NCBI GenBank assembly: GCA_947259475.1
Contig: CAMYLW010000342.1
Span: 1-6,222 of the forward strand
Source of the DNA: Thermodesulfobacteriota bacterium
Lineage (GTDB): Bacteria; Desulfobacterota; Syntrophobacteria; BM002
Direction: 5' to 3'
DNA length: 6,222 nt
The position numbers and the translations under genes are program-made. Each line of letters opens with the position of its first letter. Position 1 is the first letter of the stretch. Of the stretch, positions 1 through 5,537 are shown piece by piece. Below the pieces are notes generated by a model, which searched no databases, was not told the origin of the DNA, and saw nothing but the letters and a program-made list of their open reading frames with translations.

Positions 1-15
1 GTTGAGGGAATGGGG

Positions 16-153
16 AGTTCGGATTTTGGATTGCAGATCTAAAAACAAGGAGACAGGAGACAGGAGTCAGGAGTCAGAATCCAGAATTTTGGCTTCAGGT
101 TTCAGCTTTTTTGTTTTTCTTCCCTGACACCTGACACCCGACACCTGAAACCT
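16..153. repeat. Degenerate heptanucleotide repeat block with inverted arms
   Basis: From 16 to 106 the sequence can be cut into 13 consecutive 7-nt units in constant phase, with a drifting consensus close to A-G-T-C-A-G-G. The best units are AGACAGG (51-57, 58-64), AGTCAGG (65-71) and AGTCAGA (72-78). At 124-153 the opposite strand carries four more units of the type CTGACAC. The 30-nt segments 48-77 and 124-153 are imperfect inverted repeats (22 of 30 positions complementary), so the block could fold into a long hairpin. No ORF or RNA gene is recognisable here. Similar periodic blocks recur at 1841-1945, 5412-5474 and 6141-6182. Function unknown; heptad repeats of this style are known from intergenic DNA of other bacteria, for example the short tandem repeats of cyanobacteria. 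Confidence 0.75.
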
Positions 154-173
154 AGAGATTTGGTGCTTGGGAT

Positions 174-213
174 TTTAGATTTTAGGCATTTTAGACACTT
201 TAGCTCAATTTAG
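174..213 (+). repeat. Five spaced TTTAG motifs upstream of mvhD
   Basis: TTTAG occurs at 174-178, 181-185, 190-194, 199-203 and 209-213, at intervals of 7, 9, 9 and 10 nt, ending 22 nt before the mvhD start codon. This AT-rich stretch is the likeliest place for the promoter or leader of the downstream genes, but I could not pick a convincing -35/-10 pair. It may equally be a decayed continuation of the heptad-repeat block just upstream. Confidence 0.35.
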
Positions 214-235
214 ACATTCTTACTGGAGGGAGAAC

Positions 236-658
236 ATGGAAGAATTTGAACCGACCATTATCGCCTTTGTCTGCAACTGGTGCACCTATACCGCAGCCGA
301 CCTGGCAGGGACCTCCAGGTTGAGCTATCCCCCCAATGTGCGCTTGATCCGGATGATGTGCACTGGGATGGTGGATCCCAAGTATGTGATCAAGGCCCTG
401 CTGGAGGGGGCGGATGCAGTTCTTATCAGCGGCTGTCATCCCGGGGACTGCCATTACATTAACGGGAACTACAAGGCCCGCCGCCGGGTGAAGTTGCTGC
501 AGGAAATCCTGCCCAAATTCGGTTTTGAAGAGGACCGTCTAAAGTTGACCTGGATTGGTGCCAGTGAAGGTGTGGATTTTGCCGCTACCATCAAAGAGAT
601 GGTGGACCAAGTCAAAGCCCTTGGCCCCAATCAAACCAGAGAGCAAATGGTAATCTAG
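236..658 (+). CDS. mvhD: MvhD-like hydrogenase iron-sulfur subunit
   Basis: 140-residue cytoplasmic protein of the MvhD/VhuD family, the [2Fe-2S] carrier that passes electrons from a hydrogenase, formate dehydrogenase or other donor to HdrA. It shows the family's cysteine signatures: C13-N-W-C16, then R-M-M-C42-T-G-M-V, then G-C67-H-P-G-D-C72-H-Y followed by G-N-Y-K. Length is close to that of stand-alone MvhD. All five positions are ordinary cysteine codons, whereas some anaerobe homologues, such as BamF of the benzoyl-CoA reductase complex, use selenocysteine. The start is fixed by a strong ribosome binding site, GGAGGG at 225-230, 5 nt before the ATG. The next gene (FrhB-like) begins 110 nt downstream and hdrA follows it, which supports a role as link between the FrhB-like subunit and HdrA. 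The family assignment is firm; the physiological electron donor is unknown. Confidence 0.93.
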   Translation: MEEFEPTIIAFVCNWCTYTAADLAGTSRLSYPPNVRLIRMMCTGMVDPKYVIKALLEGADAVLISGCHPGDCHYINGNYKARRRVKLLQEILPKFGFEEDRLKLTWIGASEGVDFAATIKEMVDQVKALGPNQTREQMVI

Positions 659-723
659 TCAGTTGGCAGTTAAGTCTTATGAAAAAACACTACAATTTAA
701 CAGATTTACTGGTTATAGGCCGG

Positions 724-739
724 GTTAGGGTTTCCTAAC
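724..739 (+). other. Small stem-loop between mvhD and the FrhB-like gene
   Basis: GTTAGG (724-729) and CCTAAC (734-739) are perfectly complementary and separated by a 4-nt loop, giving a 6-bp hairpin. There is no T-run after it, so it is not an intrinsic terminator. It lies 18 nt before the GGAGAG ribosome binding site (758-763) of the next gene. It could be an RNA processing or stability element, or chance. Confidence 0.35.
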
Positions 740-768
740 AAATCAACCAAACCATTTGGAGAGAATCA

Positions 769-1833
769 ATGGCGAAGACAGCGAAAATTGAGGTGAAGGA
801 ACAGGGCCTCGTTGACTCGATGCAAGGGTTCTTCAGGACACTGCTTGAGAAAGGGGACATAAATGCACTTCTGGTGCCCCAGCGTCTCCCCATGAAAAAT
901 GCGGTGATGCCCACTTTGGTTACAGATCCGGAAAAGATCAACGGTGCCGATCCCTTGGCGCCGGTGTTTCCGATCAACGCGGCAAAAGTGGTTTCAAAGC
1001 TCACCAGGAAACCCCTGCATGGCAAGGTGGCAGTGGTGCTGCGGCCTTGCGAGATTCGAGCCTTCGTCGAACTTGTCAAGCTCAAACAGGCAAGGACGGA
1101 GGACGTTGTGCTGGTGGGGTTGGACTGTTTTGGCGCTTACAGCAATGTTGACTATCTTCGTTTTGCCGGAGAGGACGGCAACGGCTCCACTCAGAAGTTT
1201 TTCCAAAATGCTCTATCCGGGAAAGGCACTGCCTGGGAGGGTATAGATATCTCTCCGGCATGCAAGGCTTGTGACCATCCCATCCCGGAGAACGCCGATT
1301 TGCTCATTGGCCTGTTAGGCGTTGATACTAATGATCACCTGTTGCTGAAGGCTAACACCGCCAACGGCGAGGCCATACTGGACAATTTGAAGTTGTTTGA
1401 GGAGACCAGCGAAGCCACCACTGACATTGAAAAGCTTACATCCTATCTGTCCGAGTGCATCAACTGTTACAACTGCCGGGTGGCATGCCCGGTCTGTTAT
1501 TGCAAGGAGTGCGTTTTTGTCACTGATGTGTTCGATCATGAGCCCTCCCAGTATCTGCAATGGGCCAAGAGAAAGGGCGCTGTTAAGATGCCTACGGATA
1601 CGGTCTTCTATCACATCACCCGGCTGGCTCATATGAGTACGGCCTGTATCGGCTGCGGGCAATGCTCCAATGCCTGCCCTAACAACATCCCGGTCATGGA
1701 GATTTTTCGAACCATTGCACATTACACCCAGAAGGCCTTTGATTATGAAGCCGGACTTAGCCTGGATGACGAGCCCCCACTCTCAATATTCAGGGAAGAT
1801 GAGTTTCAGGAGGTTGTTGCTAAGATGCACTAG
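769..1833 (+). CDS. FrhB/FdhB-like flavin and iron-sulfur electron-transfer subunit
   Basis: 354-residue soluble protein related to the beta subunits of F420-reducing hydrogenase and formate dehydrogenase (FrhB/FdhB), which hold FAD and [4Fe-4S] clusters and move electrons between a soluble carrier and an iron-sulfur partner. The front part carries the R-P-C94-E-I-R-A motif, G-L-D-C120-F-G, and the pair C165-x2-C168. The rear part has two ferredoxin-type motifs: C230-x2-C233-x2-C236-x3-C240-P, closely followed by C243, C245 and C248, and C293-x2-C296-x2-C299-x3-C303-P. As in FdhB, the clusters follow the flavin domain. No signal peptide or membrane segment is visible. The ATG is supported by GGAGAG at 758-763, 5 nt upstream. 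Position between mvhD and hdrA suggests it feeds or drains electrons through MvhD/HdrA. The substrate is unclear: ferredoxin, NAD(P)H or a deazaflavin are all possible. A distant relation to AsrA or sulfhydrogenase beta subunits cannot be excluded, so no symbol is given. Confidence 0.85.
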   Translation: MAKTAKIEVKEQGLVDSMQGFFRTLLEKGDINALLVPQRLPMKNAVMPTLVTDPEKINGADPLAPVFPINAAKVVSKLTRKPLHGKVAVVLRPCEIRAFVELVKLKQARTEDVVLVGLDCFGAYSNVDYLRFAGEDGNGSTQKFFQNALSGKGTAWEGIDISPACKACDHPIPENADLLIGLLGVDTNDHLLLKANTANGEAILDNLKLFEETSEATTDIEKLTSYLSECINCYNCRVACPVCYCKECVFVTDVFDHEPSQYLQWAKRKGAVKMPTDTVFYHITRLAHMSTACIGCGQCSNACPNNIPVMEIFRTIAHYTQKAFDYEAGLSLDDEPPLSIFREDEFQEVVAKMH

Positions 1834-1840
1834 AAGAGAA

Positions 1841-1945
1841 GCATGGAGCATAGAGCATGGGGCATAGGGTAAGGATTTTGAGTTTTGGATTGCGAATTTG
1901 AAAGATAGAGGTCAGAGGTCAGCAAGGAGCTGGCAGCGAAGAGAG
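1841..1945. repeat. Degenerate heptanucleotide repeat block before hdrA
   Basis: This block begins 8 nt after the stop codon of the FrhB-like gene. It starts with four near-identical 7-nt units: GCATGGA (1841-1847), GCATAGA (1848-1854), GCATGGG (1855-1861) and GCATAGG (1862-1868). The 7-nt phase then continues through weaker units such as TTTTGAG/TTTTGGA (1876-1889) and GTCAGAG/GTCAGCA (1911-1924). The middle part resembles the block at 21-77 (TTTTGGATTGC is shared by both). The rest of the 205-nt gap, 1946-2038, holds no gene that I can see; a T-run at 1982-1988 has no good hairpin before it. Confidence 0.7.
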
Positions 1946-2038
1946 TGAAAACAACTGAATACGGGCCACTGACAGCGACGGTTTTTTTGAACTGATTTCT
2001 AAAAATAAATAACACCTGAAATTAAGAGGTTTCTGATC

Positions 2039-4417
2039 ATGAGAAAGAAAATCGGATCAGCCTTGGTAGTGGGTGCCGGAATTAGCGGTATCCGCTCTGC
2101 TTTGGATCTGGCGGAACTGGGATACCAGGTGAAACTCATTGACCGGGCGCCGCATCTGGGCGGCACTCTCTCGCAACTGGACTACCAGTTTCCCACCGAC
2201 CATTGCGGCATGTGTAAGATGCTGCCTCTGGTGGAGCGGGATTCTTCCTCCCAGTACTGTCTGCGGAAGGGCTTATTTCACGAAAACATTGAGATCATGC
2301 TTTCCACTGAACTTGTGGCGCTGGAAGGTGAACCCGGCAAGTTCCAGGCCACTCTGCGGCAGAAGCCAGCCATAGTGGATCCCGAACGCTGTACAGGTTG
2401 TGGGGAGTGTTCTGGTGTCTGCCCAGTTGAGGTGGCTGACGAGTTCAATGCCGGGCTGACAAAAAGAAAGGCAATCTATTTACCGGTGCCCCATAACATA
2501 CCAAATTCCTACACTGTCGATCTGGCCGCCTGCACCCTGTGCGGCGAGTGTGAAAAGATCTGTCCCACAGAGGCCATTGACTTCCGCTGGGAGGCTCGCA
2601 AGGAGTTCCGCATCTTGGTAGTGGACGATGAACTTATTGTTCGGGATTCCCTTAAGGATTGGTTGACTGAAGATGGCTTTCAGGTGGATGCAGCCGAATC
2701 TGGACCCGACGCCCTGGAAAAGCTGACAAAGCAAAGCTACCACTTGATGCTCTTGGATATCAAGATGCCGGATATGGATGGGGTAGAAGTGTTGAAGCGG
2801 GCCAAAGAAATGCGCCCGGACGTAGCCGTGGTGATGATGACCGCCTATGCCACCGTGGAAACTGCTGTGGAAGCGATGAAAATCGGAGCCCTGGACTATC
2901 TGCTGAAGCCCTTCGACCCCGACACTCTCGTGCCTCTGGTGATAAAGCTTTTCGAGACCGTTGAACGCAGTGGAGAGAGAGAGATGGAAGTGGGGGCGGT
3001 GGTTCTGGCAGCCGGATTTGGTTCGTACGATCCGGCTACGGGAAATAACACCTATGGCTACGGAGAGTACCCCAATGTGGTCACCAGCATCGAGTTCGAG
3101 AGGTTGATCAGCGGCACCGGCCCTAATGAAGGAAGGCTGCTGCGGCCCAGCGACGGGAAAGAGATCGGCAAAGTGGCCTGGCTCCAGTGCGTGGGCTCCA
3201 GGGATATACAGGAGAACGCGGACTACTGCTCATCCATTTGCTGTATGTTCTCTATCAAAGAAGCCTTGTTGGCAAAAGAGAGGACCGATGGTCAGGTGGA
3301 GGCAGCCATTTTCTATATGGACATGCGTACCTTCGGTAAGAACTTCCAGCGTTACAGGGAGAAGGCAGAGAAGGAGTACAAGGTCAGGTTTCAGAGGAGC
3401 CGGGTCCACTCGGTGGAGCCAGAGGGTGCCAATGGAAATTTGAGGATTTCCTACACCGACCTCGACGGGACTGGTCGTGAGGAGATTGTTGATCTCGTGG
3501 TCCTCGCCGCGGGCCAGAGGCCCCCGGCGGGCACTGAGCCGCTATCAGAAATGACGGGCGTAGAGCTCAATTCTTGGGGCTTCTGCCAATTGCAGCCTTT
3601 TTCTTTGAGCCGCACCGCCCAGGAAGGCGTGTTTGTGGGAGGATCCTTCTCCGGCCTCCGGGACATTTCAGAATCGGTAATTCAGGCGAATTCAGCCTCG
3701 TTGCAAGCATCCAGTCTCATTCATTCCAAAGGAGGCGGTTTGGCTGAGGCCACTGAGCAGTCACCCGAGTTTCGCGACGTCTCCCGTGAGCTTCCCAGGA
3801 CAATGGTAGCACTCTGCACCTGCGGAGACACCCTTGCTCAAGCAGCAAATTTTGATGGAGTGGAAACAGCGGTATCGGGTCTAGACTCCGTGACCCAGGT
3901 TCATCGCCTTGAACGTATCTGTACGCAAGAGGGCTGGAGTCAGCTGGAAGAAGCGTTGCATAGCAGCGAGGCAAATCGTCTTCTTATTGGCGCCTGCCTG
4001 CCCTATGTTTATACAAAAAAGCTGCGAGAACTGGGAAAAACAACTGGATTAAATCCGGCGCTTATGGAGGTTGTGGATATTTGCACCCCGGCATTCCCAA
4101 ATCGGAACTCGAACCCAGAACAAGTCAGCCGGGAAATACGGACAACGATTGCAATGGGGGTCGGCAAGGTCAAGGGGATGGAACCCACACCTCCAGCCGC
4201 TATTCCCGTAATCCAGGAGGCTCTGGTAGTGGGCGGCGGCATTGGCGGCATGAGCGCGGCTCTGGCTATTGCCGATCACGGTTTTGAGGTGAATCTGGTA
4301 GAGAAAGAGGATGAACTCGGAGGCAATCTTAGAGCTCTGCATCGAACTCTCGAGACATCAAAGTTTATAAAAAAAGTGAGGTGCTGCAGTCTCTGGGCAG
4401 CGCAGGGCACTTTCTGA
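2039..4417 (+). CDS. hdrA: HdrA-type FAD/iron-sulfur electron-bifurcating protein with embedded receiver domain (front part of a frameshifted gene)
   Basis: 792 codons; the front part of one long HdrA-like gene whose remainder is at 4381-5409. Order: Rossmann FAD motif G12-A-G14-I-S-G17 and LGG loop; C56-G-M-C59 and C74; two-cluster ferredoxin domain (C118/121/124/128 and C165/168/171/175); a CheY-like receiver domain (about 190-312) with D196-D197, phosphoacceptor D240, T268 and K290; then the rest of the flavin domain with HdrA's non-classical cluster motif C384-x12-C397-x3-C401-C402. From about 589 a second HdrA module begins: N-terminal iron-sulfur domain (C593, C595, C628, C653, C682) and a second FAD motif G732-G-G-I-G-G737. 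HdrA is the flavin hub that splits or merges electron pairs between donors such as MvhD and acceptors such as ferredoxin and HdrBC. Start ATG has AAGAGG at 2024-2029. The last codons, after the slippery run at 4369, do not resemble HdrA, so the TGA at 4415 is not the natural end. Confidence 0.9.
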   Translation: MRKKIGSALVVGAGISGIRSALDLAELGYQVKLIDRAPHLGGTLSQLDYQFPTDHCGMCKMLPLVERDSSSQYCLRKGLFHENIEIMLSTELVALEGEPGKFQATLRQKPAIVDPERCTGCGECSGVCPVEVADEFNAGLTKRKAIYLPVPHNIPNSYTVDLAACTLCGECEKICPTEAIDFRWEARKEFRILVVDDELIVRDSLKDWLTEDGFQVDAAESGPDALEKLTKQSYHLMLLDIKMPDMDGVEVLKRAKEMRPDVAVVMMTAYATVETAVEAMKIGALDYLLKPFDPDTLVPLVIKLFETVERSGEREMEVGAVVLAAGFGSYDPATGNNTYGYGEYPNVVTSIEFERLISGTGPNEGRLLRPSDGKEIGKVAWLQCVGSRDIQENADYCSSICCMFSIKEALLAKERTDGQVEAAIFYMDMRTFGKNFQRYREKAEKEYKVRFQRSRVHSVEPEGANGNLRISYTDLDGTGREEIVDLVVLAAGQRPPAGTEPLSEMTGVELNSWGFCQLQPFSLSRTAQEGVFVGGSFSGLRDISESVIQANSASLQASSLIHSKGGGLAEATEQSPEFRDVSRELPRTMVALCTCGDTLAQAANFDGVETAVSGLDSVTQVHRLERICTQEGWSQLEEALHSSEANRLLIGACLPYVYTKKLRELGKTTGLNPALMEVVDICTPAFPNRNSNPEQVSREIRTTIAMGVGKVKGMEPTPPAAIPVIQEALVVGGGIGGMSAALAIADHGFEVNLVEKEDELGGNLRALHRTLETSKFIKKVRCCSLWAAQGTF
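2606..2974 (+). other. CheY-like response-regulator receiver domain inside hdrA
   Basis: Residues about 190-312 of the HdrA protein form a complete receiver domain. It has the first strand I-L-V-V-D196-D197-E, the phosphorylation strand L-M-L-L-D240-I-K-M-P-D-M-D-G, the switch threonine M-M-T268-A, and D-Y-L-L-K290-P-F. The spacings (44, 28 and 22 residues) match CheY closely. It sits immediately after the second ferredoxin cluster and just before the strand V-G-A-V-V-L-A-A-G-F, where the flavin domain resumes. There is no attached DNA-binding or enzymatic output domain, and no histidine kinase is encoded in the window. Because all key residues are kept, it probably still accepts phosphate or acts as a switchable interaction surface; this is inference. 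Confidence 0.92.
4349..4403 (+). other. Frame break in hdrA: slippery A7 run and stem-loop, with a probable local deletion
   Basis: HdrA homology runs in the frame of 2039 up to the L-H-R-T-L-E stretch (about 4337-4354) and continues in the -1 frame from about 4354 (D-I-K-V-Y-K-K-S-E-V-L) onward. The seven A's at 4369-4375 form A_AAA_AAA in the phase required for -1 slippage. After a 5-nt spacer, GTGCTGC (4381-4387) can pair with GCAGCGC (4397-4403), 7 bp with one G-U pair. One extra A in the run would also join the frames. However, about 18-20 residues that HdrA proteins normally have between these two conserved stretches are missing, judged from memory of the family, and this favours a real non-multiple-of-three deletion. 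Confidence 0.7.
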
Positions 4418-5409
4418 CCACCATTGAGAGGGAGGACGAGGGGGGAGAAACTCTGGAGCATGGCGTAGCGGTTCTGGCTACGGGCGGCAAAGAAGCCACC
4501 ACCGAGTCCTATGGATATGGGCAAAGCGAAGCCATACTTACTCAGCATCAGCTCGAGGATAAGCTCCACGGAGATTCGGTTAATCCTGCTGAGTTGCGCG
4601 TGGTAACCATGATCCAATGTGTGGATTCCCGAGAAGAACCGCGCAATTACTGTAGCAGAATATGTTGCGGCTCTGCCCTGAAGAACGCACTTTACTTGAA
4701 GGATCAAAATCCTGACATTGAGATTTACGTTCTCTACCGTGATATCATGGCGTACGGTTTTCTGGAGAATTACTATACCCAAGCCCGCCAAAAAGGAATC
4801 ATTTTCATCCAGTACAGTGTCGATGACAAACCCCGGGTAGAGGTGGAAAACGGTCAGGTTATTGTTGGCGTTACCGATCCGATTCTCGGTAGAGAAATGG
4901 TGATAGAGTCGGATCTGCTCGTTCTCAGTACCGGCATCGTTGCCAATGGTCAAGATAAATTGGCTCAAATATTCGAGGTGGAGGTGGATCAAGACGGCTT
5001 CTACCAAGAGGCGGAATACAAATGGCGGCCGGTAGACTTTCTGAAGGAAGGGATCTTCACCTGCGGCATTGCCCATTCACCCCGTTCGATTAGCGAGACC
5101 ATAGCCATGGCCGAGGCGACTGCTCAGCGAGCCCTGAGAATTCTTACCAGTGACAGAATAACCGCTGGCGCTATTGTGGCTGAAGTGCGCCACAGCTTGT
5201 GTTGTCTGTGCGAGAAATGCATTGCTGCCTGTCCATACGGTGCTCGGTGGCGGGATGAGCTTGAAGAAAAAGTAATGGTGAACGAGCTCGGCTGTCAGGG
5301 CTGCGGCTCTTGTGCGGCCGTTTGCCCCAATAGTGCCTCGGTGCTGAGCGGCTATCGGGACCAACAGATGTTTTCGGTCATAGATGCAGCACTAGAGGAG
5401 ATGTTTTAG
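4381..5409 (+). CDS. hdrA: HdrA back part: flavin-domain remainder and C-terminal two-cluster ferredoxin domain
   Basis: 342 codons from the GTG at 4381, which is only the first possible start in this frame. Homology actually extends upstream to about 4354, and the GTG has no spaced ribosome binding site, so this is best read as the continuation of the gene starting at 2039. It contains the second module's non-classical cluster motif, I-Q-C80-V-D-S-R followed by C91-x3-C95-C96, the end of the FAD domain (L-V-L-S-T-G-I near 182, then a G-I-F-T-C-G-I-A-H-S-P-R-S-I-S-E-T motif), and a C-terminal bacterial ferredoxin domain with C274-x2-C277-x2-C280-x3-C284-P and C305-x2-C308-x2-C311-x3-C315-P. 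Unlike the first module, it has no ferredoxin or receiver insertion in the flavin domain. With the front part, the reconstructed protein would be about 1,120-1,150 residues. If the break is real in the cell, this half may be made poorly or not at all. Confidence 0.88.
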   Translation: MLQSLGSAGHFLTTIEREDEGGETLEHGVAVLATGGKEATTESYGYGQSEAILTQHQLEDKLHGDSVNPAELRVVTMIQCVDSREEPRNYCSRICCGSALKNALYLKDQNPDIEIYVLYRDIMAYGFLENYYTQARQKGIIFIQYSVDDKPRVEVENGQVIVGVTDPILGREMVIESDLLVLSTGIVANGQDKLAQIFEVEVDQDGFYQEAEYKWRPVDFLKEGIFTCGIAHSPRSISETIAMAEATAQRALRILTSDRITAGAIVAEVRHSLCCLCEKCIAACPYGARWRDELEEKVMVNELGCQGCGSCAAVCPNSASVLSGYRDQQMFSVIDAALEEMF

Positions 5410-5411
5410 CG

Positions 5412-5474
5412 ATCAGCCATCAGCCGTCAGCTGGTTTATACTGATTGCTGATAGCTGACCGCTCAGCTGAGGCG
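5412..5474. repeat. Heptad-phased inverted repeat after hdrA
   Basis: Nine 7-nt units in phase start 3 nt after the hdrA stop codon: ATCAGCC (5412 and 5419), GTCAGCT (5426), then, past the loop, units of the complementary sense such as GCTGATA (5447) and GCTGACC (5454). The arms 5412-5430 and 5441-5459 pair at 15 of 19 positions plus one G-T wobble, around a 10-nt loop, giving a long imperfect hairpin. It belongs to the same class of 7-nt periodic intergenic repeat as the blocks at 16-153 and 1841-1945. As RNA it could protect the 3' end of the hdr transcript. Confidence 0.7.
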
Positions 5475-5500
5475 AGGGTTATCCTTGCCTTTATTTTTTC
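5470..5500 (+). terminator. Intrinsic terminator of the hdr gene cluster
   Basis: AGGCGAGG (5470-5477) pairs with CCTTGCCT (5483-5490) in an 8-bp stem with one G-U pair and a 5-nt loop, directly followed by a T-rich tract (TTATTTTTT, 5491-5499). It lies 60 nt after the hdrA stop and just before the palindrome ahead of tetR, so it should separate the hdr transcript from tetR. Confidence 0.82.
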
Positions 5501-5505
5501 ATGAG

Positions 5506-5530
5506 ACATATTACATACTATGTGATATGT
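5506..5530. promoter_or_regulatory. 25-bp palindrome, probable TetR-family operator
   Basis: ACATATTACATA (5506-5517) and TATGTGATATGT (5519-5530) are inverted repeats with 11 of 12 positions matching around a single central base. The site ends 7 nt before the ATG of the TetR-family gene. Length and symmetry fit the operators bound by TetR-family dimers, so autorepression is the simplest reading. Any tetR promoter would have to overlap it; TACTAT at 5516-5521 is a possible -10 element, but no good -35 box is visible. Confidence 0.7.
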
Positions 5531-5537
5531 ATAGAAT

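Noticed and set aside
16..153. The repeat block as a CRISPR array
   Set aside because: Units are only 7 nt, degenerate and contiguous, without the 20-40-nt repeats and unique spacers of a CRISPR array, and no cas gene is present.
659..768. A sigma-54 promoter suggested by TTGGCAG at 663-669
   Set aside because: The matching GC element at the required distance is missing.
735..1085. Minus-strand open frame of 116 codons over the start of the FrhB-like gene
   Set aside because: It is a shadow of the plus-strand gene, which has a good ribosome binding site and family motifs; the antisense product shows no domain.
1982..1988. Run of seven T's before hdrA as an intrinsic terminator
   Set aside because: No GC-rich inverted repeat of useful length precedes it; only a 2-bp pairing could be found.
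4415..4417. The TGA ending the front hdrA frame as a selenocysteine codon, since some Hdr-associated proteins are selenoproteins
   Set aside because: Reading on in the same frame gives sequence unlike HdrA and soon stops again; homology continues in the -1 frame instead.
4381..4417. The overlap of the two hdrA frames as translational coupling of two separate genes
   Set aside because: The GTG at 4381 has no properly spaced ribosome binding site, it falls inside a conserved strand of the flavin domain, and HdrA-like sequence in that frame extends upstream of it.
4276..5076. 266-codon open frame on the minus strand
   Set aside because: It lies opposite the clearly HdrA-like coding sequence, has no recognisable domain, and the plus-strand frames carry conserved cysteine motifs and flavin signatures.
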